Source of the DNA: CAYYBZ01 sp964470285 [NCBI: uncultured Oligoflexia bacterium]
GTDB lineage: Bacteria; Bdellovibrionota_G; CAYYBZ01
Length of the DNA stretch: 8,155 nt
Assembly: GCA_964470285.1 (NCBI GenBank)
Contig: CAYYBZ010000072.1
Span: forward strand, 1 to 8,155
Direction of reading: 5' to 3'
The position numbers were made by a program, and so were the translations under genes. The notes beneath the pieces are model-generated. The model worked only from the letters and a program-made list of their open reading frames with translations. It did no database searches and was not told the DNA's origin. Shown here piece by piece: positions 1 through 5,952 of the stretch (position 1 is its first letter; the number at the start of each line of letters is the position of its first letter).

Positions 1-90
1 TCCCCCAATCGGTGATGGAGGCCAGCGCTGCGGCCTGTGCAGCCACCGAAAAACTGTCGACGGTCCGCAACACGCGCACCCGGTTGCCTT
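1..90. other. GC-rich segment, probable chimeric contig end or foreign DNA
   Basis: By hand count 59 of 90 bases are G or C, against 29 of 90 in the following stretch (91-180). The frame of the downstream YyaL-like gene has a TGA stop at 13-15, so this segment cannot be the upstream part of that gene, whose family is hundreds of residues longer. On the minus strand one frame stays open across the segment with G or C at 23 of 29 third codon positions, and the + strand frame starting at base 3 is similarly GC-rich until a TGA at 90-92. This suits coding DNA of a high-GC organism, but I cannot name a product. The exact junction could lie anywhere from about 80 to 100. Confidence 0.6.
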
Positions 91-321
91 GAAAAAGCCG
101 ATTCCCGTAAAATTATTAATGCTATAAACAGTATTTATTTGCCAAACAGGGTTACCGTCTTTAAATCAGGTTCAAGTAAAATAGGTAAAATAGCAAAATA
201 CATGCAATCGTATAAAAGCATTGAAGGAAAGACTACCGTATATATATGCAGGGATTTTAAATGCAATCTGCCTTTGACTGATGTGAATAAAATGATAGAA
301 ATACTCGAGTTAAACAAATAG
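91..321 (+). CDS. Thioredoxin domain-containing protein, YyaL/DUF255 family (C-terminal fragment)
   Basis: Only the last ~76 codons are present. The readable protein begins near the residues EKADSRK and continues with the LPNRV segment and the family-typical tail TVYICRDFKCNLPLTD, followed by a short helix and a TAG stop at 319-321. This tail resembles the C-terminus of the YyaL / SPATA20-like family (N-terminal thioredoxin-like DUF255 domain plus an alpha/alpha-barrel region), whose role is not well established. The thioredoxin and barrel parts are missing because the sequence switches to unrelated GC-rich DNA upstream. A GTG at 37 lies in frame but within that unrelated DNA, so I do not take it as the true start. 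The isomerase gene follows after 11 nt, suggesting cotranscription. Confidence 0.7.
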   Translation, partial: EKADSRKIINAINSIYLPNRVTVFKSGSSKIGKIAKYMQSYKSIEGKTTVYICRDFKCNLPLTDVNKMIEILELNK

Positions 322-332
322 AAAGGAAAATT

Positions 333-2063
333 ATGGCTCCATTAACAAAAGATAAGATGAAACAGATATGGGCCGGTAACCAGCATATGGTGCTCGGGAG
401 TTACGGTAAAAATGTACGCGAAAGACTTAAGGTTTTAGAAAAAACCGACTTTACAACGAGAATCTGGAGAAAGGACCCGACAGTCTGGGTTCCCGACAGG
501 TCCTTGGCTGAAAAAACAAAAGAATTGACCGACAGACTCGGCTGGCTCGATACGCCTAAAGAAATGATTAAAGTTGCGGATGATTTAATGAATTTTGCGA
601 AAACAATTAAAGATCATGGTTATATAAACGTAATCTTGCTTGGGATGGGAGGGTCAAGTCTTGCCCCGGAGGTTTTCATGAAATCATTCGGTAATAAAAG
701 AGGTTATCCTGCCCTGCATGTCATGGACTCCACTCATCCGGATGCTATATCCGAACTGGAAGAAAGAATAGATTTAAAAACAACGTTATTCATAGTTTCA
801 TCAAAGTCAGGAACAACAATAGAAACCGTAAGCCTTTATAAATACTTTTTTGAAAAAAACTTAAGGCTGTCGGAAAACCCCGGTTCTAATTTTATTGCTA
901 TAACCGACCCGGGCTCATGGCTTGAAAAAGAGGCCAAAGAAAAAGGTTTTAGAAAAATATTTTCTTCTCCTGCGGATGTAGGGGGGAGATTTTCGGCTTT
1001 AACCTATTTCGGGCTGGTACCCGCCGCATTAATCGGGTTAGATATAAGACGCCTTTTAGAAAACGCCGTAAAAATGTCACAGGCTTCAAAAGACGTTTAT
1101 ACGCTAGAGGAAAACGCTTCGGTTTCACTGGGTGCCGCTTTAGCCGAGCTTTATAAAGAAGGAAGAAATAAAATTACTTTTGTCGCCTCCGAACCTATTT
1201 CATCTTTTCTTTACTGGATTGAACAGCTTATTGCCGAAAGCAGCGGGAAAAAGGGCAAGGGGGTTTTACCTGTTATAGACGAAGGGATTTTTTCGCCGGA
1301 CTCATACGGTGAGGACAGGGTTTTTTTCTGTATTAAGCTTAAGGAACATGAAAAAGATGATGTTAAAAGTGCGCTGGACATTTTAATTACTAAAGGCTAC
1401 CCGGTGTTTGAAATTGAAATCGGGGATTTATACGAGCTCGGAGCTGAATTTTTTAGGTGGGAAATGGCGACGGCTGTTTTAGGGTCTCTTTTAAGCATCA
1501 ATCCTTTTGACCAGCCAAATGTCGAACTTTCAAAGAAAAAAGCGAAGGAGCTGATGAGTGAATTCGAGGCAAAGGGAAGCATACAGGAAGATGAACCCGT
1601 TTACTCTGATGAGGATTTTAATGTTTACTTTGATAATAAGGCAGGGCAAAACGTTTCAGAAATTATTAAATCCTTTTTTGATAGGGCTAAAGGCTCGGAT
1701 TATATAGCGCTTATGGGATATTTGCCGAAAAACCCGAATTATATAAATTATCTTCAAAAAATCAGAATTTTACTTCTCAAAAAATATAGAACAGCTACGA
1801 CACTTGGTTTTGGACCCAGATTCCTTCATTCGACCGGACAGCTTCATAAAGGAGACAATAATCAGGGGCTTTTTCTGCAGATAACTGCCGAACCTTCAAA
1901 AGACTTTGAAGTTCCTCGAGCCGGATACAGTTTTAAAACTCTAATTAGCGTCCAGGCAAGAGGAGATTATAAGGCCCTGAAAGAACGAGAGCGAAGAGTT
2001 TTGAGAATTCATATTAAAAAAGATATACAGGAAAATCTTAAAAAACTAGCCGGTAAACTGTAA
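333..2063 (+). CDS. pgi: Glucose-6-phosphate isomerase, Tal-Pgi C-terminal type, standalone
   Basis: 576 residues, expected to interconvert glucose-6-phosphate and fructose-6-phosphate in the cytoplasm. Motifs in order: GMGGSSLAPEVF (104-115), the sugar-phosphate loop SSKSGTTIE (156-164), ITDPG (190-194), VGGRFSAL (216-223), EQLIAESSGK (297-306, where Glu302 matches the PGI catalytic base), INPFDQPNVELSKK (389-402, catalytic Lys region) and GPRFLHSTGQLHKG (494-507). The last motif and the DPTVW near residue 50 are typical of the isomerase half of bifunctional transaldolase/glucose-6-phosphate isomerases. No transaldolase domain is fused, and the upstream gene is unrelated. The ATG at 333 has an AAAGGA ribosome site a few bases upstream. 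The H-S-x-x-Q-type segment lies after, not before, the FDQPNVE motif; see findings. Confidence 0.92.
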   Translation: MAPLTKDKMKQIWAGNQHMVLGSYGKNVRERLKVLEKTDFTTRIWRKDPTVWVPDRSLAEKTKELTDRLGWLDTPKEMIKVADDLMNFAKTIKDHGYINVILLGMGGSSLAPEVFMKSFGNKRGYPALHVMDSTHPDAISELEERIDLKTTLFIVSSKSGTTIETVSLYKYFFEKNLRLSENPGSNFIAITDPGSWLEKEAKEKGFRKIFSSPADVGGRFSALTYFGLVPAALIGLDIRRLLENAVKMSQASKDVYTLEENASVSLGAALAELYKEGRNKITFVASEPISSFLYWIEQLIAESSGKKGKGVLPVIDEGIFSPDSYGEDRVFFCIKLKEHEKDDVKSALDILITKGYPVFEIEIGDLYELGAEFFRWEMATAVLGSLLSINPFDQPNVELSKKKAKELMSEFEAKGSIQEDEPVYSDEDFNVYFDNKAGQNVSEIIKSFFDRAKGSDYIALMGYLPKNPNYINYLQKIRILLLKKYRTATTLGFGPRFLHSTGQLHKGDNNQGLFLQITAEPSKDFEVPRAGYSFKTLISVQARGDYKALKERERRVLRIHIKKDIQENLKKLAGKL

Positions 2064-2084
2064 GGCAAATTTAATATTAAAATG

Positions 2085-2223
2085 GGTCTATATGCCTTTT
2101 AAGAAATCTTAACTACCTGTTATTTTACATTAATATTTGTCTTTTGAAGGTGATTTGCTGTATTAAAACTTTCCTTAAGCCTCGGTGAGCTTTCATAAAT
2201 AGGCTTTTTGGTGTATATAGACC
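2085..2223 (+). promoter_or_regulatory. Candidate structured leader element closed by a long-range inverted repeat
   Basis: GGTCTATAT at 2085-2093 is perfectly complementary to ATATAGACC at 2215-2223. A G-T pair (2094/2214) and a C-G pair (2095/2213) could extend the helix to 11 bp. Enclosed are TTAAGA-AA-TCTTAA (2099-2112), AAGG/CCTT (2147-2150 with 2173-2176) and, directly abutting it, AAGCCT/AGGCTT (2177-2182 with 2201-2206). A closing helix around several hairpins just before a tetrapyrrole operon would suit a cis-acting RNA or a small RNA. I do not recognise a known riboswitch class, and in AT-rich DNA the short inner helices may be chance. The rest of the 2064-2282 gap shows no gene. 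Confidence 0.35.
2177..2209 (+). terminator. Possible weak intrinsic terminator or attenuator
   Basis: AAGCCT (2177-2182) pairs with AGGCTT (2201-2206). A small inner hairpin, GTGA with TCAT around GCTT (2185-2196), can form in the loop. The stem runs into five Ts (2205-2209). It could end the isomerase transcript or act as an attenuator ahead of the heme operon. The 6-bp stem is short and shares bases with the T run, so confidence is low. Confidence 0.35.
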
Positions 2224-2245
2224 ATCAGTCGCAGGCTCTAAGCAC

Positions 2246-2256
2246 TTGTATTACAA
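2246..2256. repeat. 11-bp palindrome TTGTATTACAA, possible operator
   Basis: The half-sites TTGTA and TACAA are perfectly symmetrical around one T. It lies 26 bp upstream of the ccsA/hemX-like start and just after the candidate leader element. It could be a regulator half-site pair, but it matches no operator I can name, and AT-rich palindromes of this size arise by chance. Confidence 0.2.
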
Positions 2257-2282
2257 AGATTTATTTTGTTTAAGAGGCAATT

Positions 2283-3098
2283 ATGATTAGTTTTTTAGCA
2301 TTTTTTTCAACACTGATGTTTCTAACTACAGGGTGCCTTTACTTCTATAAATTTGTAAAAAATGAAAAGGATGTATCAATATCTGCAAGAGTACTTTTGA
2401 TATTAACTATATTTATTAATATTATATATCTGGGATCGCTTGCTTACGTATTTAAGAAGTTTCCGCTTTCTTCCCTTTCTGAGGCTTTTGACCTGATAGC
2501 CATAATGCTTGCAATCACTTATCTTTTAATTGAAATATATACAAAGAATTCAAATACAGGATTTTTGATTTTGGGTTTGATTTTTCTTTTTAAGCTTGTT
2601 TCACTTTCTTTTGCGTCCCATTCAAGTGAAGTCAACCCGATCCTTACAAACTGGTATTTTATTCTGCACGTGATACCTGCCGCCCTAGGTTATGCGGCTT
2701 TCGGTTTGTCCATGATTTACGGTATTCTGTATCTTTCCCTTTACAGGGAAATTCACCAGAAAAAATTCACAACCTTTTATAAGCGCATGCCGCCTTTAGG
2801 TACCATGGACAAGATGACAAGGGCTTCGGTTAAGCTGGGATTTATACTTTTAACGATAGGAATATTCGCAGGATTTGTCCTTACAAAACAGATTTTTTCT
2901 CAATATTTTAGATTTGACCCGAAAATAATCGCCATTGTTGTCATATGGATTGTTTATTTTTCTTTTCTTGTTATTTCCAGGGTATTTTCATGGAAGGGCA
3001 AAAGATATGCAATTTCTTCGATAATAGGTTTCTGCATCGTCGCTCTGGCGCTTTTAATAGTTCAGGTTTTTTTGAAATCTTTTCACAGCTTTGTTTAG
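2283..3098 (+). CDS. CcsA/HemX-type cytochrome c assembly membrane protein
   Basis: 271 residues, strongly hydrophobic, with about eight predicted membrane segments (roughly 3-23, 36-57, 67-87, 92-111, 125-151, 184-203, 215-235, 243-265). Features shared with the CcsA/CcmC/HemX superfamily: PLSSLSEAF before the third helix, LHVIPAALGYAAF in the fifth helix (His129), RFDPK (210-214) matching the conserved DPK/DPKE after the heme-handling loop, and a C-terminal His268. The full tryptophan-rich WWD signature is not visible; phenylalanines occupy the stretch before DPK, which favours a HemX-like member over a classical CcsA heme exporter. Relatives often precede hemA; B. subtilis HemX affects HemA levels. 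The start is supported by AAGAGG five bases before the ATG. It opens the operon, 12 nt before sirC. Confidence 0.8.
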   Translation: MISFLAFFSTLMFLTTGCLYFYKFVKNEKDVSISARVLLILTIFINIIYLGSLAYVFKKFPLSSLSEAFDLIAIMLAITYLLIEIYTKNSNTGFLILGLIFLFKLVSLSFASHSSEVNPILTNWYFILHVIPAALGYAAFGLSMIYGILYLSLYREIHQKKFTTFYKRMPPLGTMDKMTRASVKLGFILLTIGIFAGFVLTKQIFSQYFRFDPKIIAIVVIWIVYFSFLVISRVFSWKGKRYAISSIIGFCIVALALLIVQVFLKSFHSFV

Positions 3099-3103
3099 AG
3101 GAG
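3099..3103 (+). promoter_or_regulatory. Shine-Dalgarno AGGAG deciding the TTG start of sirC
   Basis: AGGAG sits seven bases before the TTG at 3111, immediately after the ccsA/hemX-like stop (TAG 3096-3098). No in-frame ATG or GTG lies between it and the conserved LPIYVPLKG segment, so TTG is the only start giving a full N-terminus. Confidence 0.75.
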
Positions 3104-3110
3104 AACTGAT

Positions 3111-3734
3111 TTGAGAGGATCACTTCCAATATATGTACCGTTAAAAGGGGAAAAATGCACTGTAGTTGGCGGAGGTAAGGTTGCGCAAAGAAAAGTCGAT
3201 CTCCTTTTGAATTACACCGACAAGCTTAGGGTTGTAAGTCCTGAAGTTACAGGTGAAATCGAAAAGCTCGGTAAAGAAGCAAAAATCGAGCTTATTAAAA
3301 GAGAGTATAGGGAAGGTGATCTTGACGGCTCAAGAATTGTAATTGCCGCTACGGATAATGAAGAGGTAAATAAAAGAATTTGCTATGAGTGCAGAAACAG
3401 GAAGATATTGGTTAATGTGGTTGATGTAACGCCTTTATGCGATTTTTATGTGCCGTCGATAATATCAAAAGGAGATCTTCAGATTGCAATTTCTACATCT
3501 GCGAAAAGTCCTGCATTTTCAAAAATAATAAGAAAATATCTGGAAAAAAAGATAAAAAACTTTGATGAAAGACTTTTGTCCAAGCTTCAGGAGTTTCGCC
3601 TGAATTTGAAAAAGATGTATCCCGACGATCTTGATAAAAGAATGCAAATGATGGAAGAAGTTGCTGATCAGATAAATCCCGATTCGACCGGGGTTAAGGA
3701 TCTGGAAAGTATTATTGAAAAGGTACTCAAATGA
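3111..3734 (+). CDS. sirC: Precorrin-2 dehydrogenase / siroheme synthase N-terminal domain protein
   Basis: 207 residues, the length of a standalone SirC/Met8/CysG N-terminal domain protein. It is expected to oxidise precorrin-2 to sirohydrochlorin with NAD. LPIYVPLKGEKCTVVGGGKVAQRK (5-28) opens the Rossmann fold with a GGGxVA nucleotide loop, followed by ATDNEEVN (80-87), VNVVD (101-105), LCDFYVPSI (109-117) and IAISTSAKSPAFS (125-137). Asp105 aligns with the proposed catalytic Asp104 of Salmonella CysG, and Ser128 with its phosphorylated Ser128. The usual STGG is STSA here. It lacks the methyltransferase half of CysG, which is supplied by the cobA-hemD fusion two genes on. As a single-domain SirC type it may lack ferrochelatase activity, although Met8-type proteins of this fold chelate iron. 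It starts with TTG after a good ribosome site and ends in a 4-nt overlap with hemA. Confidence 0.9.
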   Translation: MRGSLPIYVPLKGEKCTVVGGGKVAQRKVDLLLNYTDKLRVVSPEVTGEIEKLGKEAKIELIKREYREGDLDGSRIVIAATDNEEVNKRICYECRNRKILVNVVDVTPLCDFYVPSIISKGDLQIAISTSAKSPAFSKIIRKYLEKKIKNFDERLLSKLQEFRLNLKKMYPDDLDKRMQMMEEVADQINPDSTGVKDLESIIEKVLK

Positions 3735-4996
3735 GATTCTTCTTAATAGGCCTGAACCATAAAACTTGCCCTGTGGAATTGAGGGAGAATTTAAGCTTCA
3801 ATTCGCAGGATATAGAGAAATTTATTATTTCCAAGAAGTCGGATTTGGAGGCTGAAGAGCTTTGCGCTCTGTCTACCTGCAATAGAACCGAGTTTTACGG
3901 AACTCACGAGCACTCGCATATAATAAAGCAAAACATGAAAAAGGCTGTCCTGGACTTCAAAAATGTCGACCTTGGATTAATGCCCAAAGAAATGTTCTAC
4001 TATTATGAAGACGACACAGCAGTCAGGCATCTTTTTGAGGTTGCATCCGGTATAGATTCAATGGTCGTAGGAGAAACCCAGATTCTGGGTCAGGTCAAGG
4101 ACGCATACTCCATATCTACAAAAGTCGGAAGTAACGGGCCGATGATAAATAAAATTTTTCATCAGGCAATAAGAGTCGGTAAAAGAGCAAGAACTGAAAC
4201 GAAAATAAGCGAAGGAATACTTTCAATTAGTCATGCAGCGGTTGAACTTTCAAAAAAGATATTTTCTGAAATTAAAAACAAAAGCGTTTTACTGGTAGGG
4301 GCCGGTGAAACCGGAGAAATTGCCCTAAATCATTTTAAAAAAGAAGGCGTGAAAAAAATATGGATATCAAATAGATCTCTGGATAGAGCCAGGGATCTTT
4401 CAGTGAAAATCGGAGGCTCGGTTGTTTCCTTTGATGATTTTAAAACAGTTTTGGGAAAAGTCGATATCGCCATATTTTCTACATCTGCCGAGAAATATAT
4501 TCTGAGCAGGGATGATTCCTCTTTTATTTCAAGTGCGCATAAAATCGATCCGTTGTTTCTTATGGATATTTCTGTACCGAGGAACGTCGATCCCGGGATA
4601 ACAGAAACTCCTAATATATTTTTATATGACATAGATGACCTTGAAGGGATTGTTTCCGAGAATATGAAAATCCGGGAAGCGGAAGTCGTTAAGGTTAATA
4701 AAATAATAAGTGAAGAAATTTTTAAATTCAGGCAGTGGATGGGAAATCTTCAGTTTGAACCGCTTCTGAAGCTTATTAAAACAGAGCTTGAAAATATCAA
4801 GAACAGCGAACTTAAGGGAGTAAAATCCAGGCTTGGAGATAAATTTGAAGATGTAGAAGAGTTAACCAGAAGAATAATCAACAAAATTGCAAACAGGCCT
4901 TTTCAAAAACTGAAAAGATTTAACGTAAATACGCATAATTATATTTTAAGAGCTTCTCTTGTTGAGGAGTTATTTAAAGAAGGTTATGACGATTAA
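3731..4996 (+). CDS. hemA: Glutamyl-tRNA reductase
   Basis: 421 residues. It reduces glutamyl-tRNA(Glu) to glutamate-1-semialdehyde with NADPH, the committed step of the C5 route. Visible: LNHKTCPVELRE (8-19), the catalytic cysteine in ALSTCNRTEFY (Cys50), RHLFEVASGIDSMVVGETQILGQ (99-121) with the conserved His100, HQAIRVGKRARTET (144-157), the NADPH loop LLVGAGETGEIA (187-198), SNRS (213-216), MDISVPRNVDP (278-288) and YDIDDL (299-304), then a helical C-terminal dimerisation domain. All parts are intact and the length is normal. The ATG overlaps the sirC stop as ATGA, implying translational coupling, and an AAAAGG site lies seven bases upstream inside sirC. An unusual Cys-Pro pair at 13-14 is noted in findings. 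Confidence 0.97.
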   Translation: MRFFLIGLNHKTCPVELRENLSFNSQDIEKFIISKKSDLEAEELCALSTCNRTEFYGTHEHSHIIKQNMKKAVLDFKNVDLGLMPKEMFYYYEDDTAVRHLFEVASGIDSMVVGETQILGQVKDAYSISTKVGSNGPMINKIFHQAIRVGKRARTETKISEGILSISHAAVELSKKIFSEIKNKSVLLVGAGETGEIALNHFKKEGVKKIWISNRSLDRARDLSVKIGGSVVSFDDFKTVLGKVDIAIFSTSAEKYILSRDDSSFISSAHKIDPLFLMDISVPRNVDPGITETPNIFLYDIDDLEGIVSENMKIREAEVVKVNKIISEEIFKFRQWMGNLQFEPLLKLIKTELENIKNSELKGVKSRLGDKFEDVEELTRRIINKIANRPFQKLKRFNVNTHNYILRASLVEELFKEGYDD

Positions 4997-5023
4997 TGCG
5001 TGCCGGGTAATGCGTGATGCGTG
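4996..5023 (+). repeat. Triple ATGCGTG repeat at the hemA-hemC junction
   Basis: ATGCGTG occurs at 4996-5002, 5010-5016 and 5017-5023. The first two copies are each preceded by TA, giving TAATGCGTG at 4994-5002 and 5008-5016. The first TAATG is the hemA stop overlapped with an ATG in the hemC frame. The second pairs the stop of that four-codon reading with another ATG. The third copy supplies the probable hemC ATG. The first and third copies are exactly 21 bp apart. Confidence 0.85.
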
Positions 5024-5952
5024 ATAAAAATAAAATTGTAATAGGGTCGAGAGGTTCGAAGCTAGCTCTTTGGCAGGCCGGGAGGGCCAAGACTTTATTG
5101 CTTAACAACAACCCCGGTCTGGAAGTCGAGATTAAAATAATAAAGACAAAGGGAGATATAATTACAGATGTACCGCTTGCAAAGATAGGAGACGAGGGCC
5201 TTTTTACAAAGGCCATTGAAGACGAGCTTTTAGCGGGCAAAATAGATGTCGGTATTCATTCCTGCAAGGATTTACCTACGGAACTTTCAAGGGGTTTGAA
5301 AATTGCTTCCTACCCGGAAAGAGAATCTGCCGAAGATGCATGGATTTCCGCAAGCGGAAAAAAGTTCAATGAAATTAAATCGGGAGCCGTAATAGGAACA
5401 TCATCTTTAAGAAGACGGGCCTTTTTAAAAAGAATGAGAGACGATCTGGAATTTATCGATTTAAGGGGAAATGTCGATACGCGTATGAGAAAACTTAAAG
5501 AAGGCAATATGGATGCAATGCTGATGGCTTTAGCTGCAATTAAAAGAATGAATCTTGAAGAGCATGTTGCGGATATTTTTGATTCTGATTTTCTGCTTCC
5601 GGCAGTCGGACAGGGTGCATTAGCTTTGGAAATGAGGGAAAACGATGCAAGGGAAGCCTTTGTAAAAAAAACCGACAATAAAGAAATCAGATTTTGCGTT
5701 GAAGCCGAGAGAAGTTTTCTTAAGAATGTACAGGGCGGATGTCAGGTTCCGGTCGGATGTAAATCTTCATATACAAACGGTATCCTTATTTTAAAAGCCG
5801 CAATTTCCAGCTTAAACGGAAAAGACAGCGTAGAAGGTGAAATAAGCGGAAACCCTAAAGAGTCTGAATATCTCGGTAAGAAACTTGCCGAACAGTTACT
5901 TAATAAAGGCGGCAGAAATATTCTGTCAAAAATAAGGAGCAAAAATGCCTGA
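5017..5952 (+). CDS. hemC: Hydroxymethylbilane synthase (porphobilinogen deaminase)
   Basis: 311 residues from the ATG at 5017. It polymerises four porphobilinogens into 1-hydroxymethylbilane in the cytoplasm. Domain motifs (5017 numbering): IGSRGSKLALWQA (9-21), IKTKGD (42-47), GLFTKAIEDELL (61-72), GIHSCKDLPTE (79-89) with catalytic Asp85, VIGTSSLRRRA (125-135), DLRGNVDTRMRKL (148-160), LPAVGQGALALE (194-205) and QGGCQVPVG (239-247), where Cys242 anchors the dipyrromethane cofactor as in E. coli. A GTG at 5014 is in frame and gives one more residue. I prefer the ATG, as the short MRDKNKIVIGSRG N-terminus is typical. There is no strong ribosome site, only GGG at 5005-5007, so translation may depend on coupling to hemA. 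The end overlaps the cobA-hemD start by 8 nt. Confidence 0.95.
   Translation: MRDKNKIVIGSRGSKLALWQAGRAKTLLLNNNPGLEVEIKIIKTKGDIITDVPLAKIGDEGLFTKAIEDELLAGKIDVGIHSCKDLPTELSRGLKIASYPERESAEDAWISASGKKFNEIKSGAVIGTSSLRRRAFLKRMRDDLEFIDLRGNVDTRMRKLKEGNMDAMLMALAAIKRMNLEEHVADIFDSDFLLPAVGQGALALEMRENDAREAFVKKTDNKEIRFCVEAERSFLKNVQGGCQVPVGCKSSYTNGILILKAAISSLNGKDSVEGEISGNPKESEYLGKKLAEQLLNKGGRNILSKIRSKNA

Noticed and set aside
37-321. A complete 94-residue ORF from the GTG at 37
   Set aside because: The first ~18 codons lie in GC-rich DNA unrelated to the YyaL-like tail, and the family is far longer, so the GTG is an accident of the junction.
2070-2081. Perfect 12-bp palindrome TTTAATATTAAA after the isomerase stop
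   Set aside because: It is composed only of A and T with no following T run; probably chance in AT-rich spacer DNA, and not a terminator.
2138-2166. Possible sigma-70 promoter TTGTCT, 17-bp spacer, TATTAA
   Set aside because: Each box matches only four of six consensus positions, and AT-rich DNA yields such pairs readily; too weak to annotate.
2064-2282. Cobalamin, c-di-GMP or THF riboswitch, SRP RNA or 6S RNA in the spacer
   Set aside because: I looked for the conserved cores of these RNAs by eye and found none; only unclassified hairpins remain.
4330-4632. Minus-strand ORF of 100 codons inside hemA
   Set aside because: It is antisense to a fully conserved hemA and shows no recognisable family features or ribosome site that I can see.
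5014-5016. GTG as the hemC start
   Set aside because: It adds only one residue before an in-frame ATG and has no better ribosome site; the ATG at 5017 is preferred, though GTG cannot be excluded.
5310-5678. Minus-strand ORF of 122 codons inside hemC
   Set aside because: It is serine/leucine-rich shadow translation of the conserved HemC central domain.
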